Under the pieces are notes generated by a model. That model did not search any database and was not told the DNA's origin. It was given only the letters and a program-made list of their open reading frames with translations. DNA of 64,000 nucleotides from Defluviitaleaceae bacterium (GTDB taxonomy: Bacteria > Bacillota > Clostridia > Lachnospirales > WQUN01): NCBI GenBank assembly GCA_009777845.1, contig WRLD01000007.1:1-64000 (forward strand). Direction: 5' to 3'. Of the stretch, positions 10,827-19,826 are shown piece after piece; position 1 is the first letter of the stretch; each line of letters begins with the position of its first letter. The translations under genes and the position numbers were made by a program.

Positions 10827-10863
10827 GCTATTCTCCCATTATTTTGGTATAATAACGGGAGAA
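10825..10863 (+). promoter_or_regulatory. Promoter with overlapping operator for the 10878 toxin-antitoxin pair
   Basis: TTGCTA (10825-10830), 17 bases, TATAAT (10848-10853). Between and around them an inverted repeat, TTCTCCCATTATT (10831-10843) and AATAACGGGAGAA (10851-10863), covers the -10. This is the classic position of the autoregulatory operator of toxin-antitoxin operons. Confidence 0.65.
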
Positions 10864-10877
10864 TAGGAGGTAAGCCC

Positions 10878-11036
10878 ATGATACCAACAATTGACACCTG
10901 CGAACGCAATCTGGCCCTGCTTGAAATTTACAGCAAGCTAGACGAAGCAGAGGAACAAATGGAATTAGAATTACCAACTAAAAGTCACAAGGAAATAATT
11001 CACAGTTTGCGGGGACGTGTAAATGCGAAGGTATGA
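10878..11036 (+). CDS. Small antitoxin partner of the ParE/RelE-type toxin
   Basis: 52-residue ORF that starts MIPTIDTCERNLALLEIYSK; acidic and helical (EAEEQMELELPTKSHKE). AGGAGG lies 8 bases upstream of the ATG. It overlaps the toxin start by 14 bases. Position, size and acidic character make it the antitoxin; it has no obvious DNA-binding domain and I do not recognise its family. Confidence 0.65.
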   Translation: MIPTIDTCERNLALLEIYSKLDEAEEQMELELPTKSHKEIIHSLRGRVNAKV

Positions 11037-11325
11037 TATACATTATTTACCTATAGCCGAGGAGGATTTAACCGAAATAGTTGAGTATTTGCTTGAGCAT
11101 GGTGTAAATTTTGCCAATGCGTTCATAGATGAGCTAGAAAGACTGGAAGAACAGCTATCCATGTTTCCCGAATCTGCGGCACGTAGCCGTAATAAAAAAT
11201 TACGAAGCAGGGGCTACAGAATGATACCAATCGGGGAATATCTCCTGTTTTACACCCTGCGGTATGAGAGGATTTATGTCATGCGTATTATTCATGGCAA
11301 AAGGAATTACTTGTCCTTGCTGTAA
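11023..11325 (+). CDS. RelE/ParE superfamily toxin
   Basis: 100 residues with the family pattern: YLPIAEEDLTEIVEYL near the N-terminus (two helices), FPESAARSRNKKLRSRGYR in the middle, and the C-terminal strands GEYLLFYTLRYERIYVMRIIHGKRNY. RelE toxins cleave ribosome-bound mRNA, ParE toxins poison gyrase; which applies here cannot be told from sequence. Paired with the 52-residue antitoxin. It converges on the DUF3999-like gene with a 6-base gap. Confidence 0.85.
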   Translation: MRRYDIHYLPIAEEDLTEIVEYLLEHGVNFANAFIDELERLEEQLSMFPESAARSRNKKLRSRGYRMIPIGEYLLFYTLRYERIYVMRIIHGKRNYLSLL

Positions 11326-11331
11326 GAGCCT

Positions 11332-12528
11332 TTATTTTCCCCTCAACCCCAACAAAATAACCACCCCCAAAACCACCGCAACCCCAACGACCGCGATATT
11401 AAAGACCAGCGTATAATCACGCGGCGGCGCGGTCTCCGCCGCCTCGGCAAACGAAAGCTCCACGAGTCTAAGCGTGTCAATTTCTTCCCTGAGAATAGCG
11501 TCCTTGTAGCGTACAATATCGTACATGGGGGCGTTTGCAGTGCCCGCGCCAAAATGCAGGGTGTACTCGCCGCCCTGCCTGCCCTCGAAAACTAGCTCGT
11601 CTACATAGTAGCTAACGACAAGCTCGTCAATGCTTATGGGGCTGTCGTCGCCGTTGTTAATCGTCAGCGTAAAGCTGTCATTACGCGGCGCTTGGCGGTT
11701 TAGCGGTATGGTGGTGTCGGTGTATGTGGTATCGCCAAAGGTGAGGCTGTGCAGCTCCTTGCCAAAGCCAAGCGAGGTGTTTACGAACCGCTTAAACATA
11801 CTATTTGTGTTGATTGTTATGTCTACAAGCCGTAGGTTTTTAAGCCCGTGAACGGCAATATGCGTCACGCCGTCCTTTTCTTCTACGCTAAACTCGGGCG
11901 AAATGCTGTCTACGAAATAAATCCGCTCCTGCGTAACAAAGCTGTGAAGCAGGGTAACGGAATCGAACGAAATCCGCTCTAGGTTGTTGCCTAGCTTAAA
12001 CCTATAATGAGTATATTTTTGCGTTGTTTGGAACTCGATAGTTAGCTTGGCTTTGTCGTCAATTTTGTAAAGGCTGTCGCTCTGGACAAGCTGCCAGTGT
12101 ATGCCGTCATAGCTGCCAAAAATTTCTATATGCTTGGCAAAGCCAGTGTTGCGGGTAGAAAATGCAATGGACGTAGCCACAATATCGTGGGTGGGTATTT
12201 CGCTTACCTTATAATCAAAATAAAAATTATTGTCGCGAGTATAGGAATCAACCAGGGTCATGGGGTGCGTTTGTGTAAGTGTTTCGTATTCCGCGCTACC
12301 GCCGGTACGAATAAAATACGGCACGTACTCGCCTGCGCTGTCTGTTATTCGCAGGTCGGATAGGGTGCTGTTGGCGTTATTGTAAACCTCTGGCGTAAGC
12401 CTGACGGCCTTGTATCTGTTTTGTCCGCTGTTTTCTATTGTGGCGGTATTTGTGGCAGTGTTTGTGGCAAATACAGCGGTGTGGAGCAGTAGTGAAATAA
12501 GCGTGAAGCTAATAAGTAATCTAGGCAT
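11332..12528 (-). CDS. DUF3999-like exported membrane-anchored protein
   Basis: 398 residues from ATG at 12528, preceded by AAAGGAAG. Signal peptide (1-21), a large beta-rich extracellular part, and a C-terminal membrane helix (VFNIAVVGVAVVLGVVILLGL). The N-terminal pattern YKAVRLTPEVYNNA and LSDLRITDSAGEYVPYFI resembles DUF3999, a family normally encoded beside DUF2339 proteins. A DUF2339 gene is indeed on the same strand upstream (14335-16941), although two small genes and about 1.1 kb of repeats now separate them. Function unknown; an envelope role is likely. Confidence 0.6.
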   Translation of the reverse strand: MPRLLISFTLISLLLHTAVFATNTATNTATIENSGQNRYKAVRLTPEVYNNANSTLSDLRITDSAGEYVPYFIRTGGSAEYETLTQTHPMTLVDSYTRDNNFYFDYKVSEIPTHDIVATSIAFSTRNTGFAKHIEIFGSYDGIHWQLVQSDSLYKIDDKAKLTIEFQTTQKYTHYRFKLGNNLERISFDSVTLLHSFVTQERIYFVDSISPEFSVEEKDGVTHIAVHGLKNLRLVDITINTNSMFKRFVNTSLGFGKELHSLTFGDTTYTDTTIPLNRQAPRNDSFTLTINNGDDSPISIDELVVSYYVDELVFEGRQGGEYTLHFGAGTANAPMYDIVRYKDAILREEIDTLRLVELSFAEAAETAPPRDYTLVFNIAVVGVAVVLGVVILLGLRGK

Positions 12529-12559
12529 TTTTATACTTCCTTTCACGACAAACGCATAA

Positions 12560-13668
12560 ATTTAAGAAGCTGTTGAGAATTTAAAGGCATGGAACGCGGA
12601 TTTTCGCGGATTTAACGGATTTTCGCGGATTTTTTCCGTGTAAATTAAAGATAATGGAATACAGATTTTATCCATGAAAATTAAAGGTAGCGGAACACGG
12701 ATTTAACGGATTTCCGCGGATTTGGCGGATTCGTTCGTGGGAAAATATATTGTCGTTTAGTAGTTTACGTGGACAAAATCCGCGTAATCCGCGTTCCATT
12801 GCCTTTAAAATCCGCCAAATTCGCACTCTATGCCTGTTATTCCACGTTCCCTCTGCTCTGTACCTCTGTGCGAACTCCTGCATAAAAATCTCCTTGTAGG
12901 GGACGGATTTATCCGTCCCGAGGTTGCCTCGCTCTGCGTTGGTCGGTGTGCGGCATTGTCTAAGAAAACCACTAACACCTTACTGCCTGCTTGGTCGGCG
13001 TGCGGCATTGTCTAAAGACAATGCCTTACTGCCTGCGTAATGGACGTTATCTGCCCTAAATCGACCAACGTGCGGGGGTCGGGGCGGATAAATCCGCCCC
13101 CTACAAAATTCCTGCTGTGCCTAGCTCCCTCTGTGCCTCTGTGCCTCTGTGTGAAAATTCTTTTAAACTAGAGAACGAAGCTCTGCACTTTACCTGCGTT
13201 CATTATTTGTCAAAAAGATTTTCACACAGTAGTTCGCACAGAGGCACAAAGCAGAGGGAGCGAGGCAGTGCAGAAGTACGGACGTAAAAAAGTGTGTTAT
13301 AACACGGATTTAACGGATTTACACAGATTTACGCGGATTTTATCGGGCGTGCTTTTAAGTCCGTGGAATCCGTGTAAATCCACATAATCCGCGTAATCCG
13401 CGTTTCGTTAATCTATAAATGAAATCACGAACGAATCCGCCCAATCCGCGAAAATCCGTCAAATCCGTGTTCCGCTACCTTTAATTTACATGGATAAAAT
13501 TTACATTCCATTGCCGTCAATTCACGCAAGAAAGAATCCGCGAAAATCCGCCAAATCCGCGAAAATCCGCGTTCCATGCACTTTCCTTTAATCTTTAGAA
13601 TCCGCAAAAATCCGCGCTCCATGCACTTTCCTTTAATCTCTGAAATCCGCAAAAATCCGCCCTCCATG
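12560..13668. repeat. 1.1-kb intergenic repeat cluster (families B, A, C, B)
   Basis: 12580-12825: family B words in both orientations (ACGGATTTAACGGATTT, AATCCGCGTAATCCGCG). 12893-13104: a long family A element with about 30-bp terminal inverted repeats and an interior containing two tandem copies of GGTCGGYGTGCGGCATTGTC. 13110-13280: family C inverted repeat. 13290-13668: further family B words. Short open frames here are repeat-derived. No gene is seen. Confidence 0.8.
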
Positions 13669-13671
13669 CCC

Positions 13672-14058
13672 TCAAATATGATAAACAAGCGTACTCCACT
13701 CATATTCCAACAAAGAACATTCCAACGCCTCAAGAAACAATTGCTTTTCTTGAAAAACACACCATTTGCTCTTATCCTCTGACGGCTCGCAATAAAATAT
13801 TGCTATTTTTTCGCATAAATCTAAAATTTCATTCAGAAAAATAAAAACAGGAGTAGCTTGAAATTTTTGCATATATGACTTCATATTTGTATGGCTCTCG
13901 TCATACAAAATGCCAAACGTATCGTTTGACCAAACACTGCCCGTAAAGCCAAGCCTATTTGCAATCTCATTTGCGTATAACATTCCCACATCGCATACAT
14001 TTTTCAGATTGTATTTCTCCATATTCATATCAGCTTGGCAAAAAATAATCATACTCAT
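13672..14058 (-). CDS. Hypothetical protein
   Basis: 128 residues, no family recognised. Mixed helical protein without signal peptide or membrane helix; contains NVCDVGMLYANEIANRLGF and a Cys/Phe/Glu-rich C-terminal half (LDLCEKIAIFYCEPSEDK). It lies 13 bases after the next gene upstream on the same strand and is probably co-transcribed with it. The A+T content is higher than in neighbouring genes. It may be an accessory or recently acquired gene. The C-terminus abuts a family B repeat. Confidence 0.55.
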   Translation of the reverse strand: MSMIIFCQADMNMEKYNLKNVCDVGMLYANEIANRLGFTGSVWSNDTFGILYDESHTNMKSYMQKFQATPVFIFLNEILDLCEKIAIFYCEPSEDKSKWCVFQEKQLFLEALECSLLEYEWSTLVYHI

Positions 14059-14071
14059 TTATCGCACACCT

Positions 14072-14338
14072 CTATTCATCAACAATAACCGACCTACCCA
14101 AGCTACCGTCACCCTCATAATAATTACACCACATAGCCTGCAATTCCCCAGCCCCATCAAACTTCGCGCCCTCTATTCTCGTTATCCCCATTTCTGCACG
14201 CACATCATCGTCATCAATTACATCTATACAGCCCTCGTACCACGAATCCAAATCCACACACCTTTTCTCAAGCAACGCCTCACCGCTGTATATTTCAATA
14301 ACCATCACATCTTGCACGCCAACCACCAATCCCCTCAC
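14072..14338 (-). CDS. Hypothetical acidic protein
   Basis: 88 residues, unrecognised. Acidic, probably beta-rich, with YEGCIDVIDDDDVRAEMG and a C-terminal GDGSLGRSVIVDE. Its ATG overlaps the stop of the DUF2339 gene by 4 bases, so it is translated from the same message. Together with the following gene it may be an immunity- or adaptor-type pair, but nothing in the sequence proves a role. Confidence 0.55.
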   Translation of the reverse strand: MRGLVVGVQDVMVIEIYSGEALLEKRCVDLDSWYEGCIDVIDDDDVRAEMGITRIEGAKFDGAGELQAMWCNYYEGDGSLGRSVIVDE

Positions 14339-16941
14339 TCAATATCCTCACTCGGCTCTAGCTTCAATTCCAACCGCTTACTAAAATACTGATACACAAA
14401 CGAAATGGTCACAAGCGTAATTCCCAGTACAAAATACGAAACAATTCTATAACCCTGTGTAAGACTTACGAGGTCTACTAGGAATAGCTTAATAACAGCC
14501 AAAATAGCAAGCCCTAGCCCTGCCACACGCATAAACGAGTACCTGCGCGCGAAGCCGAACACTATCCACGCAAGGGCGGTTAGCGCGTAAATTATGCTAA
14601 TCCACGCGCTTGTAAAGGAAAGCTCGTACTGCGAAATCAAGTTTTGCGTTAGTATAATTACAAAGTACGAGGAAACAATTAGCGGATACCATTCCACGCC
14701 CAAATTGTATTCCATGACAATTAGCTTAATCAAGTCGCGTAACGCCAAAACGGACAAAAGAGAAATCAGTATAAGCACCGCCGAGCCTAGCAAAACCCCG
14801 CTTCTTGGGGCGGCAAAAAAATACGGCGAGGACATGCTGTTTAAGCCAAACAGCCAGATTATTCCAACCACATACAAAATTATGGAAATTATTTTAGTGC
14901 CAGTGTCGGACAAAATGGCGATTCTCGGCGCGGTATAGGCGATTAAAAACGTCAAGGAAATCGCTAACGCCGCCACTAAATAGCTCGTGTTGTACGCTTC
15001 CGTACTTGGCAATTCGCGCGCGAGCTTACTACACATGTACAGCACGTAAAACCACAAATTTATAATAGCCATGTATTTGTAGGCGGTTTGCCATTCGCTT
15101 GCCATGGTTTTTTTGTACATATACGCGCCGAGAATGATTAGACTGCCAAGCGTGATTGCCGTATATTTCCATGGGAAAAGGGAATCGACACGCCCCAGTA
15201 CATCATATAGCACAAACGCGCATAGGCACAGCACGTTTATGATATAGCCGAAGGTTACGAAGCCGTTCGTGCCTCGTGAAGCAGACGAGCGCGGCGAAGC
15301 CCCTTTCAAAATGCCATATGTCGTGAGTGCCACGCCCTGTACAAGCCAGCCCAGCGACAGCCACGCCCTGCCAAACTGGAACGGAACAACAAGCACTGTA
15401 AACGTAAGCCCTGTAAGGTAAAATATGGCTTTTGTCTGCTCCTCGTCTATGAATTTTGTTTCAATTAGCTTGCCGAGAAGCAAATACGCCACGGCGAAAA
15501 TAATCGCCAGCAAGCCCGTTGCGTTTTCCCAGCCAAAGGCGTAAAACATAAGGTACATGGCGATACTGCTAAAAAGCGTGTTTATGCCGAGCAAAACCAC
15601 ATCGGAATCCCTAAAACGCAGCTTTTCTTTATACGTGCCTACTATGGGTATAAGCGAATAAACAAGGAACGCAAACAGGATATAAACGATTGTGATTATT
15701 TTGTTGAACGGTACCGTGCTAATGTCCGCGGACGACATTATTCCGCACAATATAGCTGTGCCGATGGTATTTAACGTCATGCCGATATATGTCGCAATTG
15801 TCCATTTTTTCTTGAACGAAACCATTAAAGCAAGCAGATTTAGCAGGACAAAATAGACCATCGCGCCGTAAAGTATGGTGAGGTTGTGGTCGCTTATTAT
15901 TGAGAATAGCGGCAAATATCCGCCCACTAGCGAGAAAGCAAGTATTGTTTGCGAATTGTAGCGCGTAGACAAAACAAACGTCACCGCCGTAATAAGCACG
16001 CATAGCCCAAGCGCAGGGTACATGGTAATAATTTGCAGCTCGAAGTAGCTTATAGCCAGCGCGGCATAAAGCACGGCCACGCCGCCTGCGGTTATGCCGA
16101 GTGAGAAGATACTGGGATTTTTCCCTGCAAGGAAGCGGTTAATGCCCGACATTTCCACTAAGCCCTTTTCGGAAAAGCGCGGCAACGCCCCCTTGCGGTT
16201 CAACAGCTCGCCCCCCAAAAGCATAGCCGCGCCCAACGCAAACATCAGAAGCCCCTTGAACGTATCGGGCAGTTGAAAATAGGTATACCTCGCGGCGGTA
16301 ATAACGCCTATGAGAATCAGCAGTATTCCGAGTTTGTTAAACAAATTAAGCCCAAAAAACCGCTCCATATTATTTTTTTTCGCAACCGCGAGAATTTGCT
16401 CGTCAGTAATTTGCTCGTTTTTAAGGCTCTCAAGCTCGGCTCGCTCGTTTTCGGAAAACGCGCCGTGGGCTTCCGCGTATTTTTCGCGTGTTTCGGTTAT
16501 TTGGGTGTTCACCTGCGAGGCAAGCTCGCCTAGCCTGCGGTAGATTTCGTTATTAAGCGCGACATTATTATCGCGTAACGCCTTTGTCATGGCGGTTATT
16601 CGCTTGCCTATGGTCGTTTCAAGGGCTGTTAGCCTGTTTTGCTCCGCTTCAAAGGTGTCTTTGAAATATATGTCTAGCTTTTCCTTTGTGATGTGTACGA
16701 TATTTGCCTTTTCGTTGTATGCCTGCTCGTATAGGGCGTTTTGTAGGCTTGTATTTTGTGTTGCCAGTTTTTTTGCCTTGCTTTTGGAATTTTCGTATTC
16801 GGCGTTTAGCTTTTCTATTTCGGCCTTTAGGCGCGTGTTCTCTTTCGTCAAATCGCTGTCCTCTATAAGGCTAACCTCGTTTTCGAGCTGGCTCAAGATG
16901 GCTTTCTGTTGGGTTAAAATGTGGCGTAGGTTGTTGTCCAT
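14335..16941 (-). CDS. DUF2339 polytopic membrane protein
   Basis: 868 residues from ATG at 16941, preceded by CGGAGG; the open frame upstream to 17307 crosses the promoter and is rejected. Residues 1-170 are a long coiled coil (LTKENTRLKAEIEKLNAEYE), followed by about 25 very hydrophobic helices, the pattern of DUF2339 (YccA-like predicted membrane proteins). Function unknown; such proteins often occur with DUF3999. The C-terminus is acidic (EPSEDIE). It is divergent from leuC. Confidence 0.8.
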   Translation of the reverse strand: MDNNLRHILTQQKAILSQLENEVSLIEDSDLTKENTRLKAEIEKLNAEYENSKSKAKKLATQNTSLQNALYEQAYNEKANIVHITKEKLDIYFKDTFEAEQNRLTALETTIGKRITAMTKALRDNNVALNNEIYRRLGELASQVNTQITETREKYAEAHGAFSENERAELESLKNEQITDEQILAVAKKNNMERFFGLNLFNKLGILLILIGVITAARYTYFQLPDTFKGLLMFALGAAMLLGGELLNRKGALPRFSEKGLVEMSGINRFLAGKNPSIFSLGITAGGVAVLYAALAISYFELQIITMYPALGLCVLITAVTFVLSTRYNSQTILAFSLVGGYLPLFSIISDHNLTILYGAMVYFVLLNLLALMVSFKKKWTIATYIGMTLNTIGTAILCGIMSSADISTVPFNKIITIVYILFAFLVYSLIPIVGTYKEKLRFRDSDVVLLGINTLFSSIAMYLMFYAFGWENATGLLAIIFAVAYLLLGKLIETKFIDEEQTKAIFYLTGLTFTVLVVPFQFGRAWLSLGWLVQGVALTTYGILKGASPRSSASRGTNGFVTFGYIINVLCLCAFVLYDVLGRVDSLFPWKYTAITLGSLIILGAYMYKKTMASEWQTAYKYMAIINLWFYVLYMCSKLARELPSTEAYNTSYLVAALAISLTFLIAYTAPRIAILSDTGTKIISIILYVVGIIWLFGLNSMSSPYFFAAPRSGVLLGSAVLILISLLSVLALRDLIKLIVMEYNLGVEWYPLIVSSYFVIILTQNLISQYELSFTSAWISIIYALTALAWIVFGFARRYSFMRVAGLGLAILAVIKLFLVDLVSLTQGYRIVSYFVLGITLVTISFVYQYFSKRLELKLEPSEDIE

Positions 16942-16976
16942 GGTTTTGCACCTCCGATTTTTGTGGTATAGTAGCA

Positions 16977-17006
16977 ATTGTATCACGCCGTATATTCTGA
17001 TACAAT
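16977..17006. promoter_or_regulatory. Symmetric divergent promoter between leuC and the DUF2339 gene
   Basis: ATTGTATCA (16977-16985) and TGATACAAT (16998-17006) form a perfect 9-bp inverted repeat with 12 bases between. On the plus strand it reads TTGTAT, 17 bases, TACAAT; on the minus strand it reads the same. Thus one 30-bp palindrome could serve as promoter in both directions and as an operator. Confidence 0.5.
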
Positions 17007-17044
17007 CATAAAAGTGTATTTCTAATGAAGATAGGAGTGTTTTT

Positions 17045-18304
17045 ATGGGCATGACTATGACCCAAAAAATCCTTGCGGCACATGCTGGCTTGCCTAGCGT
17101 GACGGCAGGGCAATTGATTGAGGCAAAACTGGATTTAGTTCTCGGCAATGATGTAACTACGCCAGTTGCGGTTAAGGAATTTGAAAAAATAGGCGTAAGC
17201 AAGGTTTTTGACAAAACAAAAATTGCGATTGTTCCCGACCATTTTACGCCGAACAAGGATATTTTGTCGGCGGAGCATTGCAAGCAAATTCGCGAATTTG
17301 CACACAAGCACGAGGTGGAAAACTACTTCGAGGTAGGCGAAATGGGCATCGAGCATTGCCTTATTCCCGAAAAGGGCTTGGCAGTGCCAGGCGATGCGAT
17401 TATCGGCGCGGACAGCCACACCTGCACATACGGCGCGCTTGGCGCGTTTTCCACTGGCGTGGGAAGCACGGACATGGCGTGTGCCATGGCGTTGGGAAGC
17501 ACTTGGTTTAAGGTGCCGCCCGCGCTTAAATTTGAGCTTGTGGGCAAGCCTGCAAAATGGGTTTCGGGCAAGGATATAATTCTGCATATTATCGGAAAAA
17601 TAGGCGTAGACGGCGCGTTGTACAAGTCTATGGAATACTGCGGCGACGGCTTGCAGTACCTTTCCATGGACGACCGCTTTTGTATCGCCAATATGGCAAT
17701 CGAAGCAGGCGCGAAAAACGGCATTTTCCCCGTGGACGAAAAAACACGCGCTTATGTAAAAGAGAACGCGAGCCGCGCAGGCGTGGAGTACGCCGCCGAC
17801 CCAGACGCGGAATACGAAGCCGTGTACACAATCGACCTATCGGCGTTACGCCCTACCGTGGCGTTTCCGCATTTGCCCGACAACACAAGAACCATAGACG
17901 AGGTAGGCAGTGTAAAGCTAGACCAGGTCGTAATCGGAAGCTGTACAAACGGACGGATTGAGGACATGAGAATGGCGGCGAGCATTTTACGCGGCAAAAA
18001 AGTGGCAAAGGGTATGCGCGTTTTGGTTTTCCCTGGTACGCAAAAAATCTCCTTGCAAATGATAGACGAGGGCTTAATGCAGGACTTTATCAAGGCTGGC
18101 GCGGTAGTAAGCCCTGCGACCTGCGGGCCTTGCCTTGGCGGTCATATGGGAATTTTAGCCAAGGGCGAGCGCGCCTTAGCGACCACCAACAGGAACTTTG
18201 TCGGCCGTATGGGCTCGCCCGAGGCGGAGGTTTATTTGGCAAGCCCTGCTGTGGCGGCGGCTTCGGCTTTGACTGGGTATATTAGTGACCCTGAGAAAAT
18301 CTAG
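17045..18304 (+). CDS. leuC: 3-isopropylmalate dehydratase large subunit
   Basis: Aconitase-family [4Fe-4S] enzyme that isomerises 2-isopropylmalate to 3-isopropylmalate in leucine synthesis. 419 residues, the length of the shorter LeuC/HacA type rather than the 466-residue enterobacterial type. Visible: [15 protein letters not shown], cluster cysteines in [11 protein letters not shown] and [10 protein letters not shown], and RNFVGRMGS. The GGAG site precedes ATG at 17045. Its small subunit, leuD, lies nearly 1 kb downstream behind three unrelated genes. Confidence 0.96.
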   Translation: MGMTMTQKILAAHAGLPSVTAGQLIEAKLDLVLGNDVTTPVAVKEFEKIGVSKVFDKTKIAIVPDHFTPNKDILSAEHCKQIREFAHKHEVENYFEVGEMGIEHCLIPEKGLAVPGDAIIGADSHTCTYGALGAFSTGVGSTDMACAMALGSTWFKVPPALKFELVGKPAKWVSGKDIILHIIGKIGVDGALYKSMEYCGDGLQYLSMDDRFCIANMAIEAGAKNGIFPVDEKTRAYVKENASRAGVEYAADPDAEYEAVYTIDLSALRPTVAFPHLPDNTRTIDEVGSVKLDQVVIGSCTNGRIEDMRMAASILRGKKVAKGMRVLVFPGTQKISLQMIDEGLMQDFIKAGAVVSPATCGPCLGGHMGILAKGERALATTNRNFVGRMGSPEAEVYLASPAVAAASALTGYISDPEKI

Positions 18305-18672
18305 TGAAAGCCATGTTTCCAGAATTGTCCGTTGAGGCGTTAGAGAAGATTATTTTGGCTAATCTTTCGCTTTGCCCTGCCATTGAGCGTGTTGGCTTGA
18401 TAGGGAGCTATGCTCGCGGACAGCAGGAAAAGGGAAGCGATGTAGACTTGCTAATTAAAGCCGAGGATACAGAGTACAGGGAAATGTTGTCTAATTTTGG
18501 ACTGCATATTTCCGACATTTTGGATTATCGGTATAATAAACGCTTGGAAATTGTCCGATATAGCCTTGCCCTAAAACGTGCGGAAAACGAACCGCAAGCA
18601 GGGAAAGACTGGTATTTCCAAGAGGGCTACCAACAAATGCTAAAGGAGGTGGTGTGGCTCTATGAAAGATAG
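18304..18672 (+). CDS. MntA-type minimal nucleotidyltransferase (antitoxin)
   Basis: 122 residues. The nucleotidyltransferase signature GSYARGQQEKGSDVDLLI (about 33-50) is complete. MntA-like antitoxins adenylylate the partner HEPN toxin. The GTG at 18304 overlaps the leuC stop by one base; an ATG three codons later is an alternative. The stop overlaps the start of the HEPN gene by 11 bases. The pair sits inside the leuC-leuD operon and is likely to be co-transcribed with it. Confidence 0.85.
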   Translation: MKAMFPELSVEALEKIILANLSLCPAIERVGLIGSYARGQQEKGSDVDLLIKAEDTEYREMLSNFGLHISDILDYRYNKRLEIVRYSLALKRAENEPQAGKDWYFQEGYQQMLKEVVWLYER

Positions 18673-19030
18673 GATAATTTTGAATAAAATCAAAAATTAC
18701 CTAGTACGTGTCCAACGGTACTATGATTTAATCAAAGACCTAGACGAGGAAGAAATATCCGCGCTAGACCAGTCACTTGCCCTTACGCAGTGTATTACTA
18801 ATATGCACAGTTTAGCACAGCATGTAGTGAACGACGAGATAGCCCAAAGGTTATATGTATTCAGTAGTCGGGGGATTGCTTCCTGTAGAAATATTTCCGC
18901 CCATGATTATGATTCATTGGACTGGGAACGAGTGAAAGAGCTATGCAGGAAGCTGCTTAGTGAAAAAACAAGCACAGCAATAAGCGAAAGTATAAAAATA
19001 GCGGAAGCTGACGAGAGGACGTATTTATGA
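18662..19030 (+). CDS. HepT-type HEPN ribonuclease toxin
   Basis: 122 residues, all helical. The catalytic motif R-x4-H-x-Y is seen as RNISAHDY (about residues 77-84), where the tyrosine is the known AMPylation target of MntA. LTQCITNMHSLAQHVVND matches the HepT helix before it. HEPN toxins of this class cleave RNA. Its stop overlaps the next gene by 4 bases. Confident family call from motif and partner. Confidence 0.88.
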   Translation: MKDRIILNKIKNYLVRVQRYYDLIKDLDEEEISALDQSLALTQCITNMHSLAQHVVNDEIAQRLYVFSSRGIASCRNISAHDYDSLDWERVKELCRKLLSEKTSTAISESIKIAEADERTYL

Positions 19031-19245
19031 ATCGTTATCACATAAACGTCTTTTACAGCGAAGAGGACGGGGGCTTTATCGCAGACACGCCAGACCTTGA
19101 AAACTGTAGTGCGTTCGGTGAAACTCCACAAAAGGCAATAGAGGAAATGATGATTGCACAAAAATTGTGGTTGGACGATGCTAAGGAAAGCGGCAGGGAA
19201 ATACCGCCTGCAAGCTACAAGCCTATTATTTATCGTGCAGGTTAA
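19027..19245 (+). CDS. HicB-like antitoxin domain protein without visible HicA
   Basis: 72 residues with the HicB N-terminal fold pattern: YHINVFYSEEDGGFIADTPDLENCSAFGE, then a helix with KAIEEMMIAQKLWLDDAKESG and the tail IPPASYKP. No HicA toxin is adjacent. It is coupled to the HEPN gene by an ATGA overlap, so it may act as a third component of that cassette, or be an orphan antitoxin carried along with it. Confidence 0.75.
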   Translation: MNRYHINVFYSEEDGGFIADTPDLENCSAFGETPQKAIEEMMIAQKLWLDDAKESGREIPPASYKPIIYRAG

Positions 19246-19273
19246 AATCTAAAATATTGTAGGAGGTTTTATA

Positions 19274-19768
19274 ATGAAAGCAAAAGGAAGCGTTTTTAAG
19301 TACGGCGATAACGTAGACACAGATGTAATAATTCCTGCGCGTTATCTTAACGATTCAAGCCCAAAAAGCCTTGCGGCACACTGCATGGAGGACATAGACG
19401 CAGACTTTCCCAAGCGCGTAAAGCAGGGCGATATTATTGTGGCTACCAAGAATTTTGGCTGCGGCTCATCTCGCGAGCACGCGCCTATTGCGATTAAGGC
19501 TTCGGGAATTTCGTGTGTAATCGCGGAAACCTTTGCGCGTATTTTTTACCGCAACGCAATCAATATCGGCTTGCCGATTTTGGAATGTCCGCAAGCCGCG
19601 CAAGCAATAAACGCAGGCGACGAGGTAGAAATCGACTTTACCACGGGCAAAATAACCAATAATAGGAACGGCGAAACATACCAAGCCGCGCCTTTCCCTG
19701 CATTTATGCAGGAAATAATGGCTACTGGGGGGCTTGTGGAACGGACGAGGGCGAAGCTGGGGGCGTAG
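19274..19768 (+). CDS. leuD: 3-isopropylmalate dehydratase small subunit
   Basis: 164 residues, the short type that pairs with the 419-residue LeuC. Swivelling domain motifs: [15 protein letters not shown] and [25 protein letters not shown] lies 8 bases before the ATG. Forms the isopropylmalate isomerase with LeuC. The distance from leuC (almost 970 bases) is abnormal for this pair and is due to the toxin-antitoxin cassette. Confidence 0.95.
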   Translation: MKAKGSVFKYGDNVDTDVIIPARYLNDSSPKSLAAHCMEDIDADFPKRVKQGDIIVATKNFGCGSSREHAPIAIKASGISCVIAETFARIFYRNAINIGLPILECPQAAQAINAGDEVEIDFTTGKITNNRNGETYQAAPFPAFMQEIMATGGLVERTRAKLGA

Positions 19769-19826
19769 GTACGCCCCCCCATGGGGTAGCATGGGGGACA
19801 AGGGAAGTATAAGGAGATTATGTAAA

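Noticed and set aside
16942..17307. Upstream extension of the DUF2339 frame
   Set aside because: It overlaps leuC and the divergent promoter; ATG at 16941 with CGGAGG is the clear start.
17045..19768. T-box or leucine leader peptide upstream of leuC
   Set aside because: The gap to the divergent gene is about 100 bases and shows no T-box sequence, specifier stem, or Leu-codon-rich small frame.
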